Shown: positions 46,922 to 56,317 of the stretch, in pieces
Position numbering within the stretch: the first letter of the stretch is position 1
Layout: each line of letters begins with the position of its first letter
Program-made: the position numbers and the translations under genes
NCBI RefSeq assembly: GCF_014200725.1
Contig: NZ_JACHCL010000002.1
Coordinates: 806,001-870,000, forward strand
DNA from: Janthinobacterium silvisoli
GTDB lineage: Bacteria > Pseudomonadota > Gammaproteobacteria > Burkholderiales > Burkholderiaceae_D
Direction: 5' to 3'
DNA: 64,000 bases
Notes under the pieces: model-generated
What the model was told of the DNA's origin: nothing
Database searches by the model: none
What the model saw: the letters and a program-made list of their open reading frames with translations, nothing else

Positions 46922-48349
46922 TCAGCAGGAAGTCCAGCGCAGCGCGATGCGGGGACGCTCGAGCAAGCTCAGGCAATGGCAATCGTGACCAATACCAGCG
47001 GCAAACAGCAATTGTTGCGCCGCACAGACAAGCGGCAATCTTTCACGCTCCCAGGCAGGTACATCGAAGGCCTGGTAATGGTATTTCAAGCTCTTGGTGG
47101 GACGGTTCAAGGCCAGCTTCAAGCGCTCGCCACCCTGGCGAAAATCGATGGTCAAAGTCTGGGCTTGCAACCAGGCAACATCGATGCCCTGCCCACCCTC
47201 TTCCACCGTATCAAAAAACAGCACGCCGCCATACGCGGGAAAGGCCATGCTGGCCTCGCCTGTCCATTGAAATTCCAGGCCCGATTTTTCCAGGCCGGGA
47301 ATATACACATCGTCGCGATCGATCTTTTCACGCATGCCGGCCAGATCGGCCAGCTTAGGCGTCAGATACAGACGGTCGCGGTAGCGGCGCACATGGCAAT
47401 CGGGGTGGGTCACCAGCAATTGCGCATCGGCCCGCGCTTCCAGCAATTGCGCCAGCATTTCCACCAGCCAGGCCGTCGATGGCATGCGCAAGTTGCGCGT
47501 GCCAAACCAATGGCGCAGCAAGTTGTAGCAGCGATCAACGCTCAAGGTCCGCAGCTTGGATAAATCCAGGCAATCGCCATCGAGGCTGGCCGCCAGGTCT
47601 TGCGTGGCCAGCTCCGTCAACAAGCGCTGCGCCGATTGCGCATGCTGGGCGCTGCGCGCAAAACGCTCCTGGAAACCGGGAAACGCCTGCGCCAGCACCG
47701 GCATCACCTGGTGCCGCAAGGCATTGCGGGCAAAGCGGGGATCATCATTCGATTCATCGTGGATATGCGCCACGCCATGCTTGGCCACATAGGCTTCCAG
47801 CTGCTTGCGCGAAACGTGCAGCAAGGGGCGCGCCATCACCAGATCCGGATTGGCCAGCAGCTCGGGCGCGCTATTGGCGCCATCCATGCCCGACAAGCCT
47901 GCCGTACCGGAACCGCGCAGCAATTGCAGCAGCACCGTTTCGGCCTGGTCATCCTGATGGTGGGCCATCAGCAGCAGGCGCACGCCATGGGCGGCGCACA
48001 GCTCGCCCAGGGCTGCATAACGGCGCTTGCGGGCCGCTTCTTCCAGGCCCGTCTTCGCGTTCTTTTCCACCGTGACATGACGCGCCTCAAAGGCGATGTT
48101 CATGCTGGCACACAATTGTTCGCAATGGGCCAGCCACGCATCGGCGTTCGGACTCAGGCCATGGTGCACATGGAAGGCGTGCAGGGCCACGCCCTGCTCT
48201 TGCGCCCAAGCATGGGCCAGGTGCAGCAAGGCCGATGAATCGAGGCCGCCGCTGAGGGCGATGCCGATGACGCTACCTGGTTCAGGCGTGCAAGCGTCCA
48301 GTGCGCGGGCAAAGATATCCGCGACGGTGGCGGTTTGTTGCTTTTTCAA
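46922..48349 (-). CDS. tilS: tRNA(Ile)-lysidine synthase
   Basis: 475 residues. The PP-loop SGGLDS (33-38) binds ATP. The enzyme attaches lysine to C34 of tRNA-Ile2 so that it reads AUA, which is an essential function. The start is a TTG with GGAG seven bases upstream; there is no nearby ATG. The C-terminal TilS substrate domain is visible in the WLVEMLAQLLEARADAQLLV and LTIDFRQGGERLKLALNRPT segments. Two palindromic repeats lie in the gap before it (48372-48475). Confidence 0.94.
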   Translation of the reverse strand: MKKQQTATVADIFARALDACTPEPGSVIGIALSGGLDSSALLHLAHAWAQEQGVALHAFHVHHGLSPNADAWLAHCEQLCASMNIAFEARHVTVEKNAKTGLEEAARKRRYAALGELCAAHGVRLLLMAHHQDDQAETVLLQLLRGSGTAGLSGMDGANSAPELLANPDLVMARPLLHVSRKQLEAYVAKHGVAHIHDESNDDPRFARNALRHQVMPVLAQAFPGFQERFARSAQHAQSAQRLLTELATQDLAASLDGDCLDLSKLRTLSVDRCYNLLRHWFGTRNLRMPSTAWLVEMLAQLLEARADAQLLVTHPDCHVRRYRDRLYLTPKLADLAGMREKIDRDDVYIPGLEKSGLEFQWTGEASMAFPAYGGVLFFDTVEEGGQGIDVAWLQAQTLTIDFRQGGERLKLALNRPTKSLKYHYQAFDVPAWERERLPLVCAAQQLLFAAGIGHDCHCLSLLERPRIALRWTSC

Positions 48350-48371
48350 TTCGGACTCCGGGAATGCAAAG

Positions 48372-48417
48372 AGGGACAGTCAGCTAAACGGATGATTTCG
48401 TTTAGCTGACTGTCCCT
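48372..48417. repeat. Long inverted repeat upstream of tilS
   Basis: Perfect 19-bp arms (48372-48390 and 48399-48417, starting AGGGACAGTCAGC) flank an 8-bp loop. There is no T-run on the minus strand, so it is not a typical terminator. It resembles REP/BIME-type units, and the 27-bp dispersed palindrome follows 31 bp later. Confidence 0.8.
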
Positions 48418-48448
48418 GGTTTTTCTGACTATCAGCAGGCAAAAATCC

Positions 48449-48475
48449 GGGGTCAGACCCGACGGGTCTGACCCC
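48449..48475. repeat. 27-bp dispersed palindrome, copy 2
   Basis: Identical over all 27 bp to the palindrome at 17385-17411: GGGGTCAGACC, spacer CGACG, and the reverse complement. It lies between accA and tilS. The exact identity at 31 kb distance marks it as a repeat family. Confidence 0.85.
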
Positions 48476-48511
48476 AGCATTCAGCTGCGTGTCCAATAAC
48501 GGTAACTACGC

Positions 48512-49486
48512 TTACTCGCTCGGCGTGGTTTCCTTGAACTTGCCGTAGCTCAGCAATTTTTCATGGCGTGCCTGCAGCAGGTCCTTGGTTTTCATGCCCT
48601 GGAACTGGCGCAGGGTGTCGGCCAATGCGCGCTTGAGCAAGGTCGCCATCTGTTTCGGATCGCGATGGGCGCCGCCCAGCGGTTCGTTGATGATCTTGTC
48701 GATCAGACCCATGGCTTTCAGGCGGTGGGCTGTCAGGCCCAGCGCTTCGGCCGCGTCGGCGGCGCGCTCGGCGCTCTTCCACAGGATTGAAGCGCAGCCT
48801 TCTGGCGAAATCACGGCATAGGTCGAGTATTGCAGCATCAGCACGGCGTCGCCCACGGCAATCGCCAGCGCGCCGCCGGAACCGCCTTCACCGATGATGG
48901 TGGCGATCAGTGGCACTTTCAGTTCCGCCATCACGTACAGATTGTGGCCGATCGCTTCCGACTGGCCGCGCTCTTCCGCGTCGATTCCGGGGAAGGCGCC
49001 TGGCGTGTCGATAAAGGTGAAGATAGGCAAGTTGAACTTTTCAGCCACTTTCATCAGGCGCATGGCCTTGCGGTAGCCTTCCGGTTTCGGCATGCCGAAG
49101 TTGCGCATGGCGCGCTCTTTCGTGTCGCGGCCTTTTTGATGGCCGATCACCATGCAGGGCTGGCCGTTGAAGCGGGCCAGGCCGCCTACCACGGACAAGT
49201 CGTCGGCGTAGCTGCGGTCGCCATGCAGTTCGTGGAAATCGGTAAAGATTTCATTCACGTAATCCATGGTGTAAGGACGCTGCGGGTGGCGCGAAATCTG
49301 CGCCACTTGCCAGGGGGTCAGCTTGGCGTAAATATCTTTGGTCAGCTGCTGGCTCTTCTTGGCCAGGCGGTCGATCTCTTCCGAGATGTCGACGGCCGAA
49401 TCGTCTTGCACGAAGCGCAACTCTTCGATCTTGGAATCGAGTTCCGCGATCGGCTGTTCAAAATTGAGGAAAGTCGTTTTAGTCAT
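48512..49486 (-). CDS. accA: Acetyl-CoA carboxylase carboxyltransferase subunit alpha
   Basis: 324 residues. It transfers the carboxyl from biotin to acetyl-CoA in fatty acid synthesis, together with AccD. Conserved segments are [61 protein letters not shown]. The family start [20 protein letters not shown] is at 49486 with GGAGG upstream. Usual length is 317-325. Confidence 0.97.
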   Translation of the reverse strand: MTKTTFLNFEQPIAELDSKIEELRFVQDDSAVDISEEIDRLAKKSQQLTKDIYAKLTPWQVAQISRHPQRPYTMDYVNEIFTDFHELHGDRSYADDLSVVGGLARFNGQPCMVIGHQKGRDTKERAMRNFGMPKPEGYRKAMRLMKVAEKFNLPIFTFIDTPGAFPGIDAEERGQSEAIGHNLYVMAELKVPLIATIIGEGGSGGALAIAVGDAVLMLQYSTYAVISPEGCASILWKSAERAADAAEALGLTAHRLKAMGLIDKIINEPLGGAHRDPKQMATLLKRALADTLRQFQGMKTKDLLQARHEKLLSYGKFKETTPSE

Positions 49487-49539
49487 TGTACCTCCAGGTT
49501 TTACCGGCCACAGCGCCAGGGCGCGCGGCGTATCTATGT

Positions 49540-50253
49540 TTATTTTACCGTACCGGCTGGTCCGCCGGGGGTTGCATCGGATGCGATGGCAGCTGCAGCA
49601 GGGTCCAGACTGCGCCACAAATACCAGGTTGCCACGGTGCGCCACGGTTCCCAATTGGCGGAAACTTCACGCGCATCACTACGGGAAACGGGTTCGCCCG
49701 AAAAATAATTGACGCTGATGCCCTGGATCAGACCGGGATCATCGAGCGGCAATACATTCGGCCGCAACAAATTAAAAATCAAGAACATTTCTGCCGTCCA
49801 GCGACCGATGCCGCGGATTTGCACCAGCTCGGCGATGACGGCTTCGTCATCCATCTGATCCCATTGGCTGGCATGCACGCGCCTGGCCTTGAAATGATCG
49901 GCCAGGTCGAGGATGTATTCGGTCTTGCGCTTGGACAAGCCGCACGCCGCCAGTTGCTCGGCGCCCGCCTTCAACACTTGCGTGGGCGTGCATTTCGGGC
50001 AGGCCAGCAGTAGCTTTTTCCAGGCGGCATCAGCTGCCTTGGGCGTGATCTGCTGCCCGACCAACGAACGGGCCAGGGTGGTAAACGGGTCGCTATGGCC
50101 AACCAGGTGCAGGTCGCCAAATTGCGGGATGAGCTTTTTCATGATGCGGTCGCGCTTCATCAGCTCGATCTTCGCCTCTTCCCAATAGGCCGGCACCTGT
50201 TTCACTGGCGCCTCCATAGGGGCTTCCCCGTTTTCCCTGGATGTCGGCATCAT
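49540..50253 (-). CDS. HhH-GPD DNA glycosylase (AlkA / 3-methyladenine type)
   Basis: 237 residues. The helix-hairpin-helix is [15 protein letters not shown], followed by the catalytic Asp in LPLDDPGL. Together with [15 protein letters not shown] this is the AlkA-like base-excision family, which removes alkylated bases from DNA. The start overlaps the stop of cysS by ATGA, so it is translated after it. It lies between cysS and accA, a common Oxalobacteraceae order. Confidence 0.9.
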   Translation of the reverse strand: MMPTSRENGEAPMEAPVKQVPAYWEEAKIELMKRDRIMKKLIPQFGDLHLVGHSDPFTTLARSLVGQQITPKAADAAWKKLLLACPKCTPTQVLKAGAEQLAACGLSKRKTEYILDLADHFKARRVHASQWDQMDDEAVIAELVQIRGIGRWTAEMFLIFNLLRPNVLPLDDPGLIQGISVNYFSGEPVSRSDAREVSANWEPWRTVATWYLWRSLDPAAAAIASDATPGGPAGTVK

Positions 50254-51647
50254 GCGCGGCGCCAGTTGGTCGAACCGTCAGGTTTGTCTTCCAGGATGAT
50301 GCCCGCTGCCAGCAATTCGGCGCGGATCTTGTCGGACTGAGCAAAGTCGCGCGCTTTCTTGGCGGCGCTGCGGGCGGCGATGGCCGCTTCGATGCCGGCT
50401 GCTTCATCTTGCACACCGGCGGCAGCGCCGACGGTGGCTTGCAGGAATTGCTGCGGCGTACGCTCCAGCAAACCCAGCACGCCAGCCAGGCCCTTCAATT
50501 GACGGGCCAATGCAGGCGACTTGCTCTTGTTGACTTCCGTTGCCAGGTCGAACAGGGCCGCGACTGCCAGCGGCGTGTTGAAATCATCATCCATGGCCTC
50601 GGCCACGCGCACGGCGTGGGCTTCGCTCCAGTCGACACCGCCCTCTTCCACGGCCACGTCCGCCAGCGCCGTGTACAAACGCGTCAGCGACAAACGGGCA
50701 TCGTCCAGGTGCACGTCCGAATAATTCAAGGGACTGCGGTAATGGGCGCGCAAAATGAAGAAGCGGACCACTTCGGCATCGTACTTTTGCAGCACTTCGC
50801 GGATGGTAAAGAAATTGCCCAGCGACTTGGACATTTTTTCATTGTCCAGGCGCACGAAGCCGTTATGGATCCAGTAATTGACGCTGGTGTGGCCAAACGC
50901 GCCTTCCGACTGGGCGATCTCGTTTTCATGGTGCGGGAATTGCAAGTCTGCGCCGCCGCCATGGATATCGAACTGTTCGCCGAGCAAGGCGCAGGACATG
51001 GCCGAGCATTCGATATGCCAGCCCGGACGGCCCGAACCCCATTTCGAATCCCATTTGACTTCGGCCGGTTCCGATTCCTTGGACGATTTCCACAGCACGA
51101 AATCGAGCGGATCACGCTTGCCCGTGTTCACGTCGACGCGCTCGCCGGCGCGCAGGTCGTCCAGCGACTTGCCCGACAGCTTGCCGTAGTTGGGGAAATT
51201 GCGCACCGCGTAATTGACGTCGCCGTCAGCGCCCTGGTACGCCAGGCCGTTCTGCTCCAGCTTTTCGATCAGACTGAGCATTTGCGGCACGTATTCGGTG
51301 GCGCGCGGCGTGTGGTCGGGCGTCAAGATGCCCAGCGCAGCCGTATCTTCATCCATATACTGGGTAAAACGCGTGGTCAGCTGCGAAATCGTCTCGCCGT
51401 TTTCCACCGCGCGGCGGATGATCTTGTCATCGATGTCCGTAATGTTGCGCACATAGGTCACGTCCAGGCCAGACGCCTTGAGCCAGCGGTAGATCACATC
51501 GAAGGCCATCATCATGCGCGCGTGGCCGATATGGCAGTAATCGTAGATGGTCATGCCGCAGACGTACATGCGTACCTTGCCGGCTTCCATCGGGACGAAA
51601 ACCTGCTTTTCACGAGCCAGGGTGTTGTAAATCTTTAGATTGCTCAT
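50250..51647 (-). CDS. cysS: Cysteinyl-tRNA synthetase
   Basis: 465 residues. Class I motifs: CHIGH with HIGH at 39-42, and KMSKS at 271-275. The zinc ligand Cys30 (MYVCGMT) and the WHIECSAMS segment that recognises cysteine are present. It charges tRNA-Cys. A stem-loop is found 48-73 bp upstream of the start. It is co-transcribed with the overlapping glycosylase gene. Confidence 0.96.
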   Translation of the reverse strand: MSNLKIYNTLAREKQVFVPMEAGKVRMYVCGMTIYDYCHIGHARMMMAFDVIYRWLKASGLDVTYVRNITDIDDKIIRRAVENGETISQLTTRFTQYMDEDTAALGILTPDHTPRATEYVPQMLSLIEKLEQNGLAYQGADGDVNYAVRNFPNYGKLSGKSLDDLRAGERVDVNTGKRDPLDFVLWKSSKESEPAEVKWDSKWGSGRPGWHIECSAMSCALLGEQFDIHGGGADLQFPHHENEIAQSEGAFGHTSVNYWIHNGFVRLDNEKMSKSLGNFFTIREVLQKYDAEVVRFFILRAHYRSPLNYSDVHLDDARLSLTRLYTALADVAVEEGGVDWSEAHAVRVAEAMDDDFNTPLAVAALFDLATEVNKSKSPALARQLKGLAGVLGLLERTPQQFLQATVGAAAGVQDEAAGIEAAIAARSAAKKARDFAQSDKIRAELLAAGIILEDKPDGSTNWRRA

Positions 51648-51694
51648 CGTACTTTACTGGTGAAGCGGTTGCCAGCCGGGCAAAACGACAGAAA

Positions 51695-51720
51695 GGCGCG
51701 GACACCGGGGGTGCCGCGCC
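51695..51720. other. GC-rich hairpin upstream of cysS
   Basis: GGCGCGG pairs with CCGCGCC with a partly paired interior (ACACC...GGTG). It lies between the divergent cysS and cyclophilin genes. There is no T-run, so it is probably in the cysS 5' leader or a promoter-proximal structure. Confidence 0.35.
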
Positions 51721-51924
51721 ACTGAACTACCGTGTGCGCCGAGAAAGGTCAACCAGCTATATTGTTGTTCTTGTTTGTTAGAATTGGGCCTTGTCGGTCA
51801 AGTATAACATTGATAAAAACCATACTGGCCCGATATGAATCAGGTTTTTACGATGTTCAACCGATTTTTCACTTCTTTACAATTAAAGCAAGTTTAGAGA
51901 AAAATAACGATTAAGGACGCCACC

Positions 51925-52551
51925 ATGCAGGAAACCCCATCGAAGCGCACGCCCTTCCTGGCGCGCTTTTTCACCTTGTTCGCCGGCCTGACCCTGGGCA
52001 GCGCGGTCGTCGCCGCCACCCCGCCAGCCATCGATCCCACACCCCACGTGGCCCTGAAAACCAATCTGGGCGAGATCGTGCTGGAACTGGATCAGGAGAA
52101 AGCACCGAAAAGCGTCGCCAACTTCTTGCAGTATGTCAAAAGCGGCTACTACAAGGGCACCGTGTTTCACCGCGTCATCGATGGCTTCATGATACAGGGC
52201 GGCGGCTTCGACAAGAACATGAAACAAAAGGCCACCAAGGCGCCGATCAAGAATGAAGCGCAGAATGGTTTGCAAAACGTTACTTACAGCGTGGCCATGG
52301 CGCGCACAGGCGACCCGAATTCGGCCACCGCGCAATTTTTCATCAATGTAAACAATAATGCCGCCCTCGACTACCCGGGCCGCGATGGCTTCGGCTATGC
52401 CGTGTTCGGCAAAGTGGTCAGTGGCATGGACGTGGTCGACAAGATCAAGGCCGTGCCCGTAGCCGACAAGGGACCGTTTGAAAACGTGCCTGTCACGCCG
52501 GTCGTGATCGAATCGGCGACTTTACTCAAGACAGCGCCCGCAAAACTGTAA
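51925..52551 (+). CDS. Exported cyclophilin-type peptidyl-prolyl isomerase
   Basis: 208 residues. A signal peptide ([18 protein letters not shown]) is followed by a compact bacterial cyclophilin: [31 protein letters not shown] [18 protein letters not shown], and [18 protein letters not shown]. It catalyses proline isomerisation in the periplasm. AAGGA precedes the ATG. It is tandem with a cytoplasmic paralogue. Confidence 0.93.
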   Translation: MQETPSKRTPFLARFFTLFAGLTLGSAVVAATPPAIDPTPHVALKTNLGEIVLELDQEKAPKSVANFLQYVKSGYYKGTVFHRVIDGFMIQGGGFDKNMKQKATKAPIKNEAQNGLQNVTYSVAMARTGDPNSATAQFFINVNNNAALDYPGRDGFGYAVFGKVVSGMDVVDKIKAVPVADKGPFENVPVTPVVIESATLLKTAPAKL

Positions 52552-52621
52552 AATAGCGTTTTTGCTGCCACGGCTAGCCGCAGGCTCAAATCATTTTTCA
52601 TCTAATTTATTAAGGATCATC

Positions 52622-53113
52622 ATGACCTCCGTCATCATCACCACCAACCTGGGCAAAATTACCGCTGAACTGGACGCTGAAAAAGCGCCGAAAACGGTCG
52701 CCAACTTCCTGGCCTACATGAACGCCGGCCACTACAACAACACGATTTTCCACCGCGTGATCGACGGCTTCATGATCCAGGGCGGCGGTTTCGAACCAGG
52801 CATGAAACAAAAGCCAGCCGACACCACGGTGGAAAACGAAGCCAAGAACGGCTTGAAAAACGATCCATACACCCTGGCCATGGCCCGTACCTCGGACCCG
52901 CATTCGGCCTCGGCCCAGTTCTTCATCAACGTGAAGAACAACAGCTTCCTGGACTACCCAGGCCAGGACGGCTGGGGCTACGCCGTGTTTGGTAAAGTGA
53001 CCGAAGGCAAAGAAGTCGTCGACGCCATCCGCGCCGTAAAAACCTCGCGCGCCGGCATGTTTGCTGACGTGCCTGTAGCAGACGTCATCATTGAAAAAGT
53101 CGAAGCAGCGTAA
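52622..53113 (+). CDS. ppiB: Cytoplasmic peptidyl-prolyl cis-trans isomerase B
   Basis: 163 residues, the usual PpiB size (164). No signal peptide. It has the same cyclophilin core as its exported neighbour ([30 protein letters not shown]). AAGGATCATC precedes ATG 52622. lpxH follows 80 bp downstream, as in many betaproteobacteria. Confidence 0.95.
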   Translation: MTSVIITTNLGKITAELDAEKAPKTVANFLAYMNAGHYNNTIFHRVIDGFMIQGGGFEPGMKQKPADTTVENEAKNGLKNDPYTLAMARTSDPHSASAQFFINVKNNSFLDYPGQDGWGYAVFGKVTEGKEVVDAIRAVKTSRAGMFADVPVADVIIEKVEAA

Positions 53114-53193
53114 TCAGGCTATCGCATCATGAATCACAGGCATTGCAGCGTTTTTGTCTCTCCATGCAATTTACACTTAGGGAGCGTTGAACA

Positions 53194-53946
53194 ATGACAA
53201 TGCCTGCCGCACTCTTTATTTCCGACCTGCACCTGCAGAGCTCGCATCCGCGCACCAGCGCGGCTTTTCTTTCCTTTCTGGAACACCACGCGCAATATGC
53301 GCAAGCGCTGTATCTATTAGGCGACCTGTTCGAATACTGGGCCGGCGACGATGATCTGGAAGACCCGTTCAATGCCCGCATGACAGCGGCCATCCGCGCC
53401 GTCAGCGATGCTGGCGTGCATGTGTACTGGATTGCCGGCAACCGCGATTTCCTGGTCGGCTCCGGCTTTGCCGCCGCTGCCGGCGCGACCCTGCTCAGCG
53501 AACCACATGTGGCCACGATTGCCGGCCAGCGCGTAGTGCTGCTGCACGGCGACGCCGAATGCACGAACGACGTGCAATACATGGAGTTTCGCGCCATGGT
53601 GCGCCAGCCCGCGTGGCAAAAACAATTCCTGTCGATGCCATTGCAGCAACGCAAAGAGATCATCGCCGGCTTGCGCAATCGCAGCCGCGAGCACAACGGC
53701 GAAAAATCGTACGACATCATGGATGTCACGCCGGACGCCATCGCCCAGGTATTTGCCGAACACGCCAGCACCGTGATGATCCATGGCCACACGCACCGCC
53801 CCGCCGTGCACACGGCCGGCGACACCTTGCGTTATGTCTTGCCGGACTGGGAATGCGATACCCACCCACAGCGCGGCGGCTGGATCGCCATCGACGCTCG
53901 CGGCAATATCACGCGCCATGACCTCGGCGGCAGCATCATCGAGTAG
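53194..53946 (+). CDS. lpxH: UDP-2,3-diacylglucosamine diphosphatase
   Basis: 250 residues. Metallophosphoesterase motifs: DLHL (11-14), LGDLFEYWAGDD, GNRDF, and GHTHRPAVH near the C-terminus. It cleaves UDP-2,3-diacylglucosamine to lipid X in lipid A synthesis. The downstream-of-ppiB position is typical. Confidence 0.95.
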   Translation: MTMPAALFISDLHLQSSHPRTSAAFLSFLEHHAQYAQALYLLGDLFEYWAGDDDLEDPFNARMTAAIRAVSDAGVHVYWIAGNRDFLVGSGFAAAAGATLLSEPHVATIAGQRVVLLHGDAECTNDVQYMEFRAMVRQPAWQKQFLSMPLQQRKEIIAGLRNRSREHNGEKSYDIMDVTPDAIAQVFAEHASTVMIHGHTHRPAVHTAGDTLRYVLPDWECDTHPQRGGWIAIDARGNITRHDLGGSIIE

Positions 53947-54015
53947 ATCTGCGCCGACCGCCAGACGGGCGTTTGTCCGATAGCCGCGCCCGCCTGGCCT
54001 TGTTGTAATGGCTGC

Positions 54016-54738
54016 ATGCACACTCCCTACATCGGCACGGCCGGCTGGAGCATTTCCAGCGCCGCCGCCCACCACTTCCCTTCTGAAGGCAGCCATCTGC
54101 AGCGCTATGGCCGTGTATTGCATAGCGTGGAAATCAATTCCTCGTTTTATCGCCCGCACCAGCCGGCCACCTACGCGCGCTGGGCAGACAGCGTGCCCGA
54201 GACCTTCCGCTTCAGCGTCAAACTGCCGCGCCGCATCACGCACGAATTGCGCCTGCGGGACTGCTGGCAGGAACTGCAGCGGTTCATGGGGGAAGTGATG
54301 CAGCTGAAGGACAAGCTGGGCTGCCTGCTGGTGCAACTGCCACCCAGCCTGCGTTTTGACGATAGCGTCGCTGCGCAATTTTTCCTACAGCTACGCCAGC
54401 GCTCATCCTGCATGCTGGCTTGCGAAGCGCGCCACGCCAGCTGGTTTGATGAAGCAGCCACGGCCTTGCTGCAGGAACACGCCATCACGCGCGTACGCGC
54501 CGATCCGCCTGCAGGCCAGCCAGGGCCGCACCAGCCAACAACCGAGGTCGCCTATATCCGCCTGCACGGCAGGCCGAAGATTTATTACTCGGATTACTCC
54601 ACTGCATTTCTCGATGCCCTGGCCACCGAACTGCGCGAGCACCCCGCGCCAGACAGCTGGTGCATCTTCGACAATACAGCGGCCGGTGCGGCGCTGTGCA
54701 ATGCGCTGGATCTGGTTGATAAAGTTGGTTTGCCTTAG
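54016..54738 (+). CDS. DUF72 family protein
   Basis: 240 residues. The start YIGTAGWSISS, followed by VEINSSFYRPHQPATYARWADSVPETFRFSVKLPRRITHEL, is the DUF72 (YecE-like) signature of a TIM-barrel family of unknown function. Later, AYIRLHGRPKIYYSDYS and CIFDNTAAGAA are conserved. It is just downstream of lpxH but has its own start, and function is not known. Confidence 0.9.
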   Translation: MHTPYIGTAGWSISSAAAHHFPSEGSHLQRYGRVLHSVEINSSFYRPHQPATYARWADSVPETFRFSVKLPRRITHELRLRDCWQELQRFMGEVMQLKDKLGCLLVQLPPSLRFDDSVAAQFFLQLRQRSSCMLACEARHASWFDEAATALLQEHAITRVRADPPAGQPGPHQPTTEVAYIRLHGRPKIYYSDYSTAFLDALATELREHPAPDSWCIFDNTAAGAALCNALDLVDKVGLP

Positions 54739-54811
54739 TTTTCGTTCGTTTGCGCTAGTATGTTAATTCACACTGGAAACCTTTAACAAAATCACACCAA
54801 AGATCCCATCC

Positions 54812-55357
54812 ATGAATACGCGCACTTTTTTTGGCAATACCTTTTCTGGCATGACCCTGTTGGCGGCCCTGACCGGCTGCGCCACCACCAGCTTGCCACC
54901 GCTGGCCGTACCGGAGGCGCTGCAAGTACCTGCAGGGCAAAAACTGGTGCTGGACGCCCGCGCCACCGGCGTGCAGATCTATGTCTGCAGTGCCGCCAAG
55001 GCCGATCCGGCGCACACCGAATGGGCCTTCAAGGCGCCCGAGGCAAGCTTGTTCGACGCGGCGGGTAACAGCGTCGCCAGGCATTATGCCGGCCCAAGCT
55101 GGGAAAGCCCGGACGGCAGCAAGGTCGTGGGCGCTGTCCAGGCCAAACAGGACGATCCAGCCGGCAAGGCGATTGCGCAACTGCTGCTGTCTGCCAAGTC
55201 GGTCAGCGGTACGGGCATCTTCAGCCACGTGACCTATATCCAGCGCCTGGCAACCGGCGCCGGCAATGCGCCGGCCGATGGCTGCACGGCAGCCAGCCTC
55301 GGCAAGGAAGCGCGGGTGCCCTATACCGCGCGCTACCGCTTTTACGCCGCGTCCTGA
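54812..55357 (+). CDS. DUF3455 lipoprotein
   Basis: 181 residues. A lipobox LTGC (near residues 24-27) follows a hydrophobic leader. The rest matches the DUF3455 pattern: LQVPAGQKLVLDARATGVQIYVC, then WAFKAPEASLFDAAG, HYAGPSWESPDGSKVVG and a C-terminal YTARYRFYAAS. The role is unknown. It stands alone, with an intrinsic terminator about 230 bp downstream. Confidence 0.88.
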   Translation: MNTRTFFGNTFSGMTLLAALTGCATTSLPPLAVPEALQVPAGQKLVLDARATGVQIYVCSAAKADPAHTEWAFKAPEASLFDAAGNSVARHYAGPSWESPDGSKVVGAVQAKQDDPAGKAIAQLLLSAKSVSGTGIFSHVTYIQRLATGAGNAPADGCTAASLGKEARVPYTARYRFYAAS

Positions 55358-55587
55358 GATTGCCCTGGAGCTTGCCGCGCATGGATGCATCCGCGCCTAG
55401 GGCAACGGTGCCTGCATCACCGCCTGGTTCGTGAAGCCGTACAAAGTAGCGTTGCCGAAGGCAAGGATGGAAGCGCCACCATGGTCTACGCAGGCATCCG
55501 CCTGCGTGGCTGGCGAGAGCAAGCTTAACCGCAAGATCAAGCTGATAGCGACGGCGTACCTGCCGCCTGACGCTAAACAGAAACCAG

Positions 55588-55616
55588 AAACGCCCCGCTT
55601 GCCGGGGCGTTTTTTT
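55588..55616 (+). terminator. Intrinsic terminator
   Basis: A strong stem, CGCCCCG with CGGGGCG (5-nt loop), extended by A/T pairs, then seven T on the plus strand. It probably ends the DUF3455 transcript. The 230 bp before it carries a minus-strand frame that encodes a signal-peptide-like stretch (RYAVAISLILRLSLLSPATQ) without a credible start, perhaps a decayed gene. Confidence 0.85.
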
Positions 55617-56317
55617 ATGAAAGAAACATATATAAGCCAGGTTTTCAATTACTACGCAATCGATAGTAATGCCCTTCCAAACCCACAACCATAATCAGAC
55701 TATTCATTTGATATTCACAAGCAGATAATAAAATTACAAATAATTATTTCTATCGCATCTACCTATCAATCATATTTGACAATAACCAGCCTAAAAAGCA
55801 ACAACTACAAATTTGATAGCCAGTTACTTTTCAAAAGAAATCCTTGAAAACATCGCAGTCCAGCCCGAGCCCGCAATAAAAACCGCATTTTCGTGACAAT
55901 TCGTGATTATTCCCTTTAGAAAAGCTTGACAGAATATAGTCGTCATACGTGATCAAAATGAAATTGAAAGTTTCAAATTCGAAACTATCATCAGAGTGGC
56001 AATGCAGATATTTGACTTGCAAAACACGCGCAGCGCCGAGACAAGAGCAGTTCAAAAAAATGCTTGAGAGAGCACAGTGATCCGGCTTGGAAAATGAATA
56101 TTTAAATGACATTTTTAATATTTCAGATAGCTGTTCTTTTCACTCAGCGTTTTTTTGACAAATATGTTTTACTTGCCACTACACACATCAGCAAGCTTGC
56201 AGCACCAGACAACGGCCCAAGCCACGCCGCGGAAATACCAGGAAATGAATTCATATTCAGTAATTTTTAATTAGATTAAAAATCTAACCATACATACCCT
56301 CTTCCGGAGATTTTCAA
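55617..56317. other. AT-rich 700-bp intergenic region before the giant gene
   Basis: Clearly lower in GC than the rest of the window, with A/T runs throughout. The only frame of note is a 93-codon minus-strand one at 55831-56112, with no ribosome site, which I do not call a gene. The region probably holds the promoter and leader of the 2424-residue gene. Transferred or phase-variable DNA is also possible. Confidence 0.6.

Noticed and set aside
55397..55648. Minus-strand frame ending in signal-peptide-like sequence
   Set aside because: It crosses the strong terminator hairpin and has no ATG or ribosome site. At best it is a decayed small secreted gene.
55831..56112. 93-codon minus-strand frame in AT-rich DNA
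   Set aside because: No ribosome site before the ATG and no recognisable features. AT-rich DNA with stop-poor stretches can give this by chance.
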